Both the position numbers and the translations under genes were made by a program. Positions 1-5,285 of a DNA stretch of 5,307 bases are shown in pieces. Origin of the DNA: Syntrophomonadaceae bacterium (GTDB lineage Bacteria; Bacillota; Dethiobacteria; DTU022). A model generated the notes under the pieces. The model was not told where the DNA came from, searched no databases, and saw only the letters and a list, made by a program, of their open reading frames with translations. The DNA lies in the NCBI GenBank assembly GCA_007130585.1, contig SLSE01000127.1, positions 1-5,307 of the forward strand, read 5' to 3'. Each line of letters starts with the position of its first letter. Positions within the stretch are counted from its first letter, which is position 1.

Positions 1-189
1 GACCGGCTTCACCCCGATGTATTTAAGTAAAACCATGTCAAGGATAACCGACTTCATCAGCTCAGGGCTGACCATGGCCTGCCCTCCGTACTTGATCACA
101 AAATATTTTCCCGAAAAAGACTGCATGTAAGGGAGAGCTTCGATCAGCACCTCGGCCTTGGGTATGTTAAGCAAAACTTCCTGGTTCAT
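1..189 (-). CDS. argB: Acetylglutamate kinase, N-terminal part (cut by window edge)
   Basis: The first 63 codons of N-acetylglutamate kinase are present; the rest lies beyond position 1. The enzyme phosphorylates N-acetyl-L-glutamate with ATP, the second step of arginine synthesis, in the cytoplasm. The visible part begins MNQEVLLNIPKAEVLIEALPY and contains the family's nucleotide-binding signature VIKYGGQAM (residues 31-39), with the catalytic lysine expected at K33 and the glycine pair at 35-36. Most relatives have N or another small residue where Q37 stands, which is a tolerated change. The ATG at 189-187 follows the argJ stop after 18 nt, and a GGGTGAAGGG stretch just upstream could serve as ribosome binding site, although it lies very close to the start. 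It is the third gene of the argC-argJ-argB operon and should share the T-box control upstream of argC. The family call is firm; the length cannot be judged. Confidence 0.93.
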   Translation of the reverse strand, partial: MNQEVLLNIPKAEVLIEALPYMQSFSGKYFVIKYGGQAMVSPELMKSVILDMVLLKYIGVKPV

Positions 190-207
190 CCCTTCACCCG
201 CTTTCTG

Positions 208-1437
208 TTAACTGCGGTAATCGCTGTTGATATTGATATATTCATGGCTCATGTCGGTACCCCAGGCTGTGACTTCAGACGGCCCGTTTTTCAGATCGAT
301 CACAACTGTCACATAACGGTTTTGCAGGATTTTCTTCATTTCCACTTCGCTGAATGGCACCGCCCCGCCGTTGGCTGCCACCTGGTAGGGGCCGATATAG
401 ATGTCCACAAGCTCGGGGTTAAACGCTACTCCAGCGTAGCCCAGGGCGGCGATTATCCTGCCCCAGTTGGCATCCTCGCCGTAAAATGCGGTTTTAACGA
501 GAGGCGAGTTGAGAATACTGCGGGCCATAACCCTTCCCCCCGCTTCATCGGGAGAGCCTTTTATTTTCAGGGTAATTAACTTGGTCAGGCCTTCACCGTC
601 TTCAACTATCATCAGGGCCAGCTCCCTGCAGATCTCGTTTAACATCTGCCTGAAAATGAAGTAATCTTCGCTGCCCGGCACGATTTCGATATCCCCGGCA
701 GCCCCGTTAGCCATGATCAGGGCTGTATCATTGGTCGAGGTATCGCCGTCAACAGTGATGGCATTAAAAGATTTATCGCAGGCTTCTGAAAACAGTTCCT
801 GGAGCAGGGCCCGCTCTATTTTTACATCCGTAACGAGGAAGGCCAGCATGGTGGCCATGTTGGGACAGATCATGCCCGAACCTTTTGCTATACCGGCCAG
901 GTGGAAATCCCCGCGGGAGGTCCTGCCCCGGTATGCTGTCTGCTTAACAACCGTATCAGTGGTCATGATTGCTTCAGCAGCATCTGTATCGGCCTGAGCC
1001 CCTTTACCCAGCGCCGCCGCCGCGGCGTCTATGCCCGGACGAATTTTATCCATCGGGAGAGGAACCCCTATTACACCGGTTGAGCTAACCATAACACTGC
1101 CGGCATCCAGGCTTAAAGCTTCGGCTGCTTTTAGGGACATTTCCCTGGCATCAAGACGGCCCTGTTCTCCGGTGCAGGCATTGGCATTGCCGCTGTTGAT
1201 CACGACAGCACGGACAGGGTTCTCCAGGTGCTCCCTGCAGAGATAAACGGGGGCCGCCTGCACCAGGTTGCTCGTAAAGACCCCGGCAGCAGCGGCTTCT
1301 TTTTCACTGTAGATCAGGGCAATGTCTTTTTTGCCTTTCTTGAGCCCCGCCACCACGCCGGAGGCCTTGAATCCCCCGGCGGCGGTTATGCCCCGGCCTT
1401 CTAACTTTATCCAGCTTTCTTTTTCCTTACTGTCCAT
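208..1437 (-). CDS. argJ: Bifunctional ornithine acetyltransferase / N-acetylglutamate synthase (ArgJ)
   Basis: ArgJ moves the acetyl group from N-acetylornithine to glutamate. Many members also make N-acetylglutamate from acetyl-CoA, so the protein can feed both the first and fifth steps of arginine synthesis. The 409 residues match the usual length. The self-cleavage site is visible as NMATML: T196 should be the N-terminal nucleophile of the beta chain after autoprocessing between A195 and T196. The SSTGVIG segment at 118-124 carries the Thr-Gly pair (T120, G121) expected to form the oxyanion hole. NSGNANACTG (81-90) and the C-terminal HEYININSDYRS are also family hallmarks. Near the C-terminus AWGTD stands where many relatives have AWGCD. 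The ATG has an excellent ribosome binding site, GGAGGT at 1448-1443, 5 nt upstream. The gene lies 44 nt after argC and 18 nt before argB. Whether it is mono- or bifunctional cannot be read from sequence alone; no separate argA is visible here. Confidence 0.97.
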   Translation of the reverse strand: MDSKEKESWIKLEGRGITAAGGFKASGVVAGLKKGKKDIALIYSEKEAAAAGVFTSNLVQAAPVYLCREHLENPVRAVVINSGNANACTGEQGRLDAREMSLKAAEALSLDAGSVMVSSTGVIGVPLPMDKIRPGIDAAAAALGKGAQADTDAAEAIMTTDTVVKQTAYRGRTSRGDFHLAGIAKGSGMICPNMATMLAFLVTDVKIERALLQELFSEACDKSFNAITVDGDTSTNDTALIMANGAAGDIEIVPGSEDYFIFRQMLNEICRELALMIVEDGEGLTKLITLKIKGSPDEAGGRVMARSILNSPLVKTAFYGEDANWGRIIAALGYAGVAFNPELVDIYIGPYQVAANGGAVPFSEVEMKKILQNRYVTVVIDLKNGPSEVTAWGTDMSHEYININSDYRS

Positions 1438-1481
1438 CTGGCACCTCCATACTTACTTACCTTAAAATGATCTTTTTTTGT

Positions 1482-2516
1482 TTATATTGCCACCTGGCCC
1501 AACCCCGTGTCTTCGGGGTAGCCAAACATTATGTTCATGTTTTGCACAGCCTGCCCCGACGCGCCTTTAACAAGGTTGTCAATTGCCGAAACCACGATCA
1601 GGCACCCGGTTCTCGGATCTGTTTTCAGGGCAAGGTCACAGTAATTGCTGCCTCTCACAAAGCGGGTTTCCGGCTGGGCGGGCGGTTCAAGCACTCTCAC
1701 AAAGGGACTATTTTCGTAAAATTCACTGTAAAGCCCGTATAATTCGTCTTCGCTTTCTGTCCCGGCCGGTTTAAGGTACATAGTGCACAAAATTCCGCGG
1801 ACCATCGGTACCAGGTGCGGTGTAAAAGTAACCTGCAGGGATTCTCCCGCAATACTGCCCAGTTCCTGCTCTATTTCGGGGGTATGCTGGTGAGTGGCAA
1901 CCCGGTAGGCCTTGAAGTTTTCCGTGCACTCCGGAAAGTGAAAAGGCTGTCTCGGCGCGCGCCCCGCCCCGGAAACCCCTGACTTGGCATCGATTATGAT
2001 ACTTTTCAAGTCGATCATTTGATGCTTGAGCAGCGGGGCCAGCCCCAGTATAATTCCCGTCGGGTAGCAGCCCGGGTTGGCGATCAGTTCCGCACCCATG
2101 ATTGCGCGACTGTTCAGTTCGGGAAGGCCGTAAACCGCTTTGCCCAGCAATTCCGGGCAAGGGTGGTCGAGATCGTACCAGTCATTGTACAAACGGGGTT
2201 GTTTCAACCTGTAATCGGCGCTCAAATCAATAACCCTGAAGCCATTTTTAAGCAATATGGCCCCTGCTTCTGCTGATTTCCCGTGCGGCAGGGCGCAGAA
2301 AACAACATCAATTGACCGGGGCACCTCCTCTGCCGATACCTTTTCCAGGGTCAGGTCAACGCGCCCCGAAAATTGGGGATGAATCTCGCTGACTTTTTTG
2401 CCGCCGTAGCTTTCCGAGCCGGCCAGGGAAAGCTCCACTCCGGGATGGCCGCTTAACAGACGCATTAATTCAATGCCCGTGTAACCTGTTGCCCCTAAAA
2501 CAGCCGCCTTGATCAT
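1482..2516 (-). CDS. argC: N-acetyl-gamma-glutamyl-phosphate reductase (ArgC)
   Basis: ArgC reduces N-acetylglutamyl 5-phosphate to the semialdehyde with NADPH, the third step of arginine synthesis. With the ATG at 2516-2514 the protein has 344 residues, normal for the family. The N-terminus MIKAAVLGATGYTG holds the dinucleotide-binding GxxGxxG loop (G8, G11, G14). The active-site cysteine is C150 in NPGCYPT, which forms the thioacyl intermediate. The HQHTPE segment at 209-214 carries the catalytic histidine. KSGVSGAGR (about 178-186) is a conserved loop. The frame stays open upstream to a TTG at 2537, giving 351 residues, but that start would put the ribosome binding site AGGAGGT (2533-2527) inside the coding region and add MQEVKKK before the normal family N-terminus, so the ATG is preferred. 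It is the first gene of the arg operon, directly behind the T-box terminator, and the gap to argJ is 44 nt. Confidence 0.97.
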   Translation of the reverse strand: MIKAAVLGATGYTGIELMRLLSGHPGVELSLAGSESYGGKKVSEIHPQFSGRVDLTLEKVSAEEVPRSIDVVFCALPHGKSAEAGAILLKNGFRVIDLSADYRLKQPRLYNDWYDLDHPCPELLGKAVYGLPELNSRAIMGAELIANPGCYPTGIILGLAPLLKHQMIDLKSIIIDAKSGVSGAGRAPRQPFHFPECTENFKAYRVATHQHTPEIEQELGSIAGESLQVTFTPHLVPMVRGILCTMYLKPAGTESEDELYGLYSEFYENSPFVRVLEPPAQPETRFVRGSNYCDLALKTDPRTGCLIVVSAIDNLVKGASGQAVQNMNIMFGYPEDTGLGQVAI

Positions 2517-2526
2517 TTTCTTTTTT

Positions 2527-2533
2527 ACCTCCT
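2527..2533 (-). promoter_or_regulatory. argC ribosome binding site (decides the start)
   Basis: AGGAGGT lies 10 nt before the ATG at 2516. It sits inside the codons that would be used if translation began at the TTG at 2537, so it argues for the ATG start. It begins only 7 nt after the last U of the T-box terminator, so it is transcribed only when the terminator is bypassed. Confidence 0.85.
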
Positions 2534-2540
2534 GCAATAT

Positions 2541-2575
2541 AAAAAAGCCCCTCGCCCTTTAAAGGACGAGAGGCT
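2541..2575 (-). terminator. T-box intrinsic terminator upstream of argC
   Basis: Read on the minus strand, the arm GCCTCTCGTCCTTT (2574-2561) can pair with AAAGGGCGAGGGGC (2560-2547), followed by six T (2546-2541). All 14 positions pair if G-U pairs are counted, although the central TTTAAA would open to form the loop. The 5' arm overlaps the 3' half of the T-box antiterminator (2590-2561), so the two structures exclude each other. This is the standard switch that ends transcription when tRNA is charged. Confidence 0.93.
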
Positions 2576-2587
2576 CGCGGTACCACC
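2576..2587 (-). promoter_or_regulatory. T-box consensus motif (antiterminator)
   Basis: GGTGGTACCGCG is the most conserved sequence of T-box leaders. It contains TGGN, here TGGT at 2585-2582, which base-pairs with the free 3' end of an uncharged tRNA and stabilises the antiterminator. It lies immediately 5' of the terminator arm, as expected. Confidence 0.95.
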
Positions 2588-2593
2588 TTTATT

Positions 2594-2616
2594 GATCGAC
2601 AGATTATATGCCGATC
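2594..2616 (-). other. Hairpin before the antiterminator (probable Stem III)
   Basis: GATCGGCA (2616-2609) pairs with TGTCGATC (2601-2594) over 8 bp including one G-U pair, around a 7-nt loop TATAATC. Its place directly before the antiterminator suits Stem III of the T-box. The assignment is an inference from position and complementarity. Confidence 0.6.
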
Positions 2617-2624
2617 CTCTTACA

Positions 2625-2643
2625 CCGTTTTCACGAAAAACGG
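2625..2643 (-). other. Additional hairpin in the T-box leader
   Basis: CCGTTTT (2643-2637) pairs perfectly with AAAACGG (2631-2625) around the loop TCGTG. It lies between the GC-rich Stem II region and the probable Stem III. It could be part of the Stem II/IIA-B region or an extra helix. Its 3' arm could alternatively pair with ACCGTT at about 2656-2651. Confidence 0.6.
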
Positions 2644-2694
2644 CCTTGATAACGGTATAAAACCGGGCCGGCCTACTCACCGGCCTGTCAGCCG

Positions 2695-2778
2695 GCTTCA
2701 ACCGCCACCTCCGGGGTGCGCTTCTCCGTTTGCTTCAGGTCCGGACTTTCACCAACTCCGGCTCGCTTCTACCGCCAC
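2695..2778 (-). repeat. Imperfect direct repeat inside the T-box leader
   Basis: GTGGCGGTAGAAGC (2778-2765) and GTGGCGGTTGAAGC (2708-2695) agree at 13 of 14 positions, 70 nt apart. The first copy lies in the ascending side of Stem I; the second lies in the linker between Stem I and Stem II. The copies are too short to prove a duplication. Confidence 0.6.
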
Positions 2779-2823
2779 AAAACGGTTACTGTCCCCATCA
2801 CGGGTATTATTATATTGTTTGTA

Positions 2824-2851
2824 AGTTTAACACACTATCAGTAAATGTCAA
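2824..2851 (-). promoter_or_regulatory. Probable sigma-A type promoter of the arg operon
   Basis: A perfect -35 box TTGACA (2851-2846) is followed after 16 nt by TAAACT (2829-2824), a 4 of 6 match to TATAAT. TG one base upstream makes an extended -10 (TGTTAAACT). Transcription would begin near 2817, some 20 nt before Stem I of the T-box. The sequence just upstream is very AT-rich, as in an UP element. A TATAAT at 2814-2809 lies closer to the leader but has no acceptable -35 at 16-18 nt (TAGTGT at 17). Confidence 0.7.
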
Positions 2852-2866
2852 GGAAAAATTTACAGC

Positions 2867-2890
2867 ATATTTATAGAGTAATATTTATAG
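2867..2890 (-). repeat. Tandem 10-bp direct repeat upstream of the arg promoter
   Basis: CTATAAATAT occurs twice without mismatch, at 2890-2881 and 2876-2867, separated by 4 nt. The upstream copy spans the stop codon of the carboxyltransferase gene (TAA, 2887-2885), and the second ends about 15 nt upstream of the -35 box. It may act as an AT-rich UP element or a regulator site, or may be chance in AT-rich sequence. Confidence 0.5.
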
Positions 2891-4426
2891 CGGTATATTC
2901 CCGTGCTTGCGCGTCAGGCGCTGCTCCCGCTTGGTGCCGGTCATTTCCAGGGCCCGGATCAGGTAGGCCCGCGTATCACGGGGGTCTATAACCTCGTCTA
3001 TCCATCCCCTGGCCGCGGCAATATAGGGGTTGGCGTAACGGTCCCGGTACTCATCAACCAGCTCCTGCCGTTTTTTAGCCTTATCGTCGGCTGCTTCCAG
3101 CTCGCGGCGGTTCACAATGTTAACCGCTCCCTCGGGGCCCATTACGGCAATCTCCGCCGTGGGCCAGGCCAGGCAAAAATCGGCGCCGAGCGAACGGGAA
3201 TTCATGGCAATATAGGCGCCGCCGTAAGCCTTGCGCAGAATTATCGAGACCTGCGGCACCGTCGCATCCGAGTAAGCGTAAAGTATTTTGGCTCCGTGAC
3301 GAATCACTCCTCCCCACTCCTGTTCGACCCCGGGCAGGTAACCCGGAACATCGACAAATGTTACCAGGGGCAGGTTAAAGCAGTCGCAAAAGCGGACAAA
3401 CCGGGCAATTTTATCAGAAGAATTTATATCAAGGCACCCGGCCTTGACAAGGGGCTGGTTGGCTATGATGCCCACCGCATGGCCGTTTAGCCGGGCGAAA
3501 CCGACCACGGCGTTCGGGGCGTAGCTTTCGTGCACTTCCATCATTTCGCTGCCGTCGACAACCCTTTTGATCACTTCACGAACATCGTAAGAACGGTTCG
3601 GGTTATCGGGCATGATTTCAGACAGTTCTTCAGGATCCAGCTCCGGTTCCCGCGGTTCGGCGAAAGGCGGATCGTCTATGTTATTGGAAGGCAGGTAGCT
3701 TAACAACCTGCGGATCTGCAAAAAACAGTCCTCTTCACCGGCAGCAAAAAAATGGGCCACCCCGCTGGTGTTATTATGGGTAGCGGCGCCTCCCAGTTCT
3801 TCAGCGCTGACGTCTTCACCGGTTACCGCTTTGATAACCTGCGGCCCGGTTATAAACATGTTGCTGGTTTTGTCGACCATGAAAACAAAGTCTGTAATGG
3901 CGGGCGAATATACCGCCCCCCCGGCGCAGGGGCCCATGATTACCGATAACTGGGGTATGACTCCCGAGCAGATGGTATTCCTGTAAAAGATATTGCCGAA
4001 TCCATCTAAAGAATAGACCCCTTCCTGGATGCGGGCCCCGCCGGAATCGTTCAGCCCGATAACCGGAGTTCCGTTCTGGGCGGCCAGATCAAGCACACGG
4101 CAAATTTTTTGGGCGTGGACTTCCCCGAGGGAACCTCCGGCAACGGTAAAATCCTGGGCGAAAACGTAAACGCGTTTCCCGCTGATAGTACCGTAACCTG
4201 TAACCACGCCTTCCCCGGGGTTGGGGTAATCAAGACTGCTGGCATCCTCGAGTCCTGTCTGGGAGAAAGTGCCAATCTCGACAAAGCTGTCCCTGTCAAG
4301 CAATTGATCCAAACGCTCCCGGGCGGTTAATTTCCCCTTGTCGTGCTGGGCTTTTACTCTCTCTTCGCCTCCGCCGGCATAGGTCCGCTCGCGTCGTTGC
4401 TGAAGATGCTTTAATTTATCTTCCAT
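2885..4426 (-). CDS. mmdA: Biotin-dependent acyl-CoA carboxyltransferase beta subunit (methylmalonyl-CoA decarboxylase alpha / transcarboxylase 12S / PccB family)
   Basis: This is a 513-residue carboxyltransferase that moves CO2 between biotin and an acyl-CoA, most likely (S)-methylmalonyl-CoA/propionyl-CoA judging by its neighbours. The N-terminal half (about 1-250) has ARERLDQLLD (35-44), SGGARIQEG (128-136) and GPCAGGAVYSPA (165-176), which line the acyl-CoA and oxyanion sites. The C-terminal half (about 270-513) has the biotin-side domain with RKAYGGAYIAM (398-408) and AWPTAEIAVMGPEGAVNI (420-437), and it ends in the typical RKHGNIPL. Residue 406 is Ile where propionyl-CoA carboxylases of the PccB type usually have Asp. 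The length is normal. The ATG at 4426 follows a modest GCGGTGA ribosome binding site and lies 35 nt after the epimerase stop. No biotin carrier or partner subunit is encoded next to it, so carboxylase, decarboxylase and transcarboxylase roles cannot be separated here; in a syntrophic propionate oxidiser a transcarboxylase or decarboxylase role is likely. Confidence 0.9.
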   Translation of the reverse strand: MEDKLKHLQQRRERTYAGGGEERVKAQHDKGKLTARERLDQLLDRDSFVEIGTFSQTGLEDASSLDYPNPGEGVVTGYGTISGKRVYVFAQDFTVAGGSLGEVHAQKICRVLDLAAQNGTPVIGLNDSGGARIQEGVYSLDGFGNIFYRNTICSGVIPQLSVIMGPCAGGAVYSPAITDFVFMVDKTSNMFITGPQVIKAVTGEDVSAEELGGAATHNNTSGVAHFFAAGEEDCFLQIRRLLSYLPSNNIDDPPFAEPREPELDPEELSEIMPDNPNRSYDVREVIKRVVDGSEMMEVHESYAPNAVVGFARLNGHAVGIIANQPLVKAGCLDINSSDKIARFVRFCDCFNLPLVTFVDVPGYLPGVEQEWGGVIRHGAKILYAYSDATVPQVSIILRKAYGGAYIAMNSRSLGADFCLAWPTAEIAVMGPEGAVNIVNRRELEAADDKAKKRQELVDEYRDRYANPYIAAARGWIDEVIDPRDTRAYLIRALEMTGTKREQRLTRKHGNIPL

Positions 4427-4461
4427 TTAATTCACCGCTTTCTGCAGTAATCTCTGTATGG

Positions 4462-4860
4462 TTAACGCTCGCAGAGTTCGATTAAAACTCCGCCGGTGGA
4501 TTTAGGATGGAGAAAGGCAATCCTGGCCCCTCCCGCCCCGTAGCGGGGAGTTTCATCAATCAGGGCCACGCCCTGCTCTTTCAGCTGTTTAAGTTTACCC
4601 TCAATATCCGTGACCCTGAAGGAAAGATGGTGTACACCTTCGCCTTTTTTGGCAATAAATTTGCCTACCGGCCCTTCGGGATCAGTGGGTTCTAAAAGTT
4701 CAATTTTGCTTTCCCCCACCGGGAAGAAGGCAACCTCAACCTTTTGTTCGTCAACCACTTCCGTTCCCTTAAATTCCAGGCCAAAACTGTCCCGGTACAG
4801 GCTGATCATCTTTTTGAGATCAGATACGGCAATTCCGATATGATCTATTTTATCAAACAC
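4462..4860 (-). CDS. mce: Methylmalonyl-CoA epimerase
   Basis: The enzyme interconverts (R)- and (S)-methylmalonyl-CoA, linking the mutase to the carboxyltransferase encoded on either side of it. The 132 residues form a vicinal-oxygen-chelate (glyoxalase-like) protein of normal length with two beta-alpha-beta-beta-beta modules. Likely metal ligands are H7 in DHIGIAV, E54 in KIELLEP, one of the HH pair at 77-78 in GVHHLSFRV, and E128 in VLIELCE near the C-terminus. E42 and E128 are candidates for the acid-base pair known from the Propionibacterium enzyme. NPRYGAGG-like sequence TPRYGAGGARIAFLHP (104-119) is typical of the family. The start codon is GTG (4860-4858), supported by GGGAGAG (4873-4867) 6 nt upstream and by the family's usual N-terminus. 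It begins 16 nt after the mutase small-subunit stop and is almost certainly in the same operon. A generic glyoxalase is excluded by the context and the motif set. Confidence 0.95.
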   Translation of the reverse strand: MFDKIDHIGIAVSDLKKMISLYRDSFGLEFKGTEVVDEQKVEVAFFPVGESKIELLEPTDPEGPVGKFIAKKGEGVHHLSFRVTDIEGKLKQLKEQGVALIDETPRYGAGGARIAFLHPKSTGGVLIELCER

Positions 4861-4876
4861 AGCAAACTCTCCCGTC

Positions 4877-5281
4877 CTATTGATTTTGCTCGATCTTCTT
4901 ATTGATGAAACTGATTATTTCTTCTGTCGTCGAACCCGGCGTAAAAACTTCAGCTACGCCGTTTTCTTTTAAATAAGCGATATCCTCTTTAGGGATAATG
5001 CCTCCGACGACTACAATTATATCACTGCTGTCCTGCTCGCGCAGCATTTCCAGCACGGGGGGCAGCAGCTGCATGTGGGCGCCGGAAAGTATGCTTAACC
5101 CGATCACCTGGACATCTTCCTGAAGGGCAGCTTCTACAATTTGTTCCGGGGTCTGCCTCAGGCCGGTGTAAATAACTTCCATGCCGGCATCACGCAGGGC
5201 CTGGGCCACTACCTTGGCTCCGCGATCATGTCCGTCAAGGCCTACCTTGCCGACGAGCACTCGTACCGGTTTATCGGCCAT
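4877..5281 (-). CDS. Methylmalonyl-CoA mutase, small cobalamin-binding subunit (C-terminal domain protein)
   Basis: This 134-residue protein is the B12-binding half of a split methylmalonyl-CoA mutase, often called McmA2 or mutase C-terminal subunit. It works with a separate catalytic large subunit to interconvert succinyl-CoA and (R)-methylmalonyl-CoA through an adenosylcobalamin radical. The base-off/His-on cobalamin signature is complete: D16-x-H18-x-x-G21 in LDGHDRG, with H18 as lower cobalt ligand, then S63-x-L65 in GLSILSG, and the GG pair at 93-94 in VVVGGIIP. It consists of one Rossmann-like domain ending in PGSTTEEIISFI. The ATG at 5281 has a strong AAGGAGG ribosome binding site 9 nt upstream. 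The stop is TAG, 16 nt before the epimerase start. Small B12 subunits of other mutases, such as isobutyryl-CoA mutase, look alike, but the epimerase and carboxyltransferase downstream favour methylmalonyl-CoA. Confidence 0.94.
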   Translation of the reverse strand: MADKPVRVLVGKVGLDGHDRGAKVVAQALRDAGMEVIYTGLRQTPEQIVEAALQEDVQVIGLSILSGAHMQLLPPVLEMLREQDSSDIIVVVGGIIPKEDIAYLKENGVAEVFTPGSTTEEIISFINKKIEQNQ

Positions 5282-5285
5282 ATCA

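Larger units (their letters stand above)
2541..2812 (-). ncRNA. T-box riboswitch, arginine-specific (CGC specifier), leader of argCJB
   Basis: This is a complete tRNA-sensing T-box leader. In Stem I, GGGG (2796-2793) pairs with CCCC (2716-2713) and CCGTTT (2785-2780) with AAACGG (2731-2726). Between them lies the specifier loop: AGTA (2790-2787) on one side and GAAGCGCA on the other. CGC at 2720-2718, followed by A and then the helix, is the expected specifier and codes for arginine. The apical part shows CCGGA (2761-2757) pairing with TCCGG (2745-2741) around the family loop GTTGGTGAAAG, below an internal loop with AGCGAG. The antiterminator (2590-2561) has AAAGG/CCTTT, the 7-nt bulge TGGTACC, and GCGAG/CTCGT. 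TGGT (2585-2582) would pair with the ACCA 3' end of tRNA, implying discriminator A. It should raise argCJB expression when uncharged tRNA-Arg accumulates. Stem II is GC-rich and its exact fold is uncertain. The 5' end depends on the transcription start, which is not known. Confidence 0.95.

Noticed and set aside
244..579. A 111-codon plus-strand open frame opposite argJ
   Set aside because: It is antisense to the conserved C-terminal part of ArgJ and has no family resemblance.
1438..1481. A regulatory element or terminator between argC and argJ
   Set aside because: The 44-nt gap is AT-rich and contains only the argJ ribosome binding site; no hairpin with a T run was seen.
1771..2160. A 129-codon open frame on the minus strand within argC
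   Set aside because: It is an alternative frame inside argC with no ribosome binding site and a low-complexity translation rich in G, R and P. The argC frame carries the family motifs through the same region.
2809..2814. TATAAT as the -10 box of the arg promoter
   Set aside because: It matches the consensus perfectly, but no acceptable -35 box exists at 16-18 nt. The TTGACA/TGTTAAACT pair upstream is the better promoter. A start from this box is not fully excluded.
2538..2884. A small protein gene, leader peptide or small RNA gene separate from the T-box
   Set aside because: The promoter, T-box and terminator account for nearly all the stretch, and I see no short open frame with a ribosome binding site of its own.
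2903..3490. A 195-codon open frame on the plus strand opposite the carboxyltransferase gene
   Set aside because: It lies wholly antisense to a well-conserved gene, its translation shows no recognisable domain, and GC-rich coding DNA often leaves the opposite strand open.
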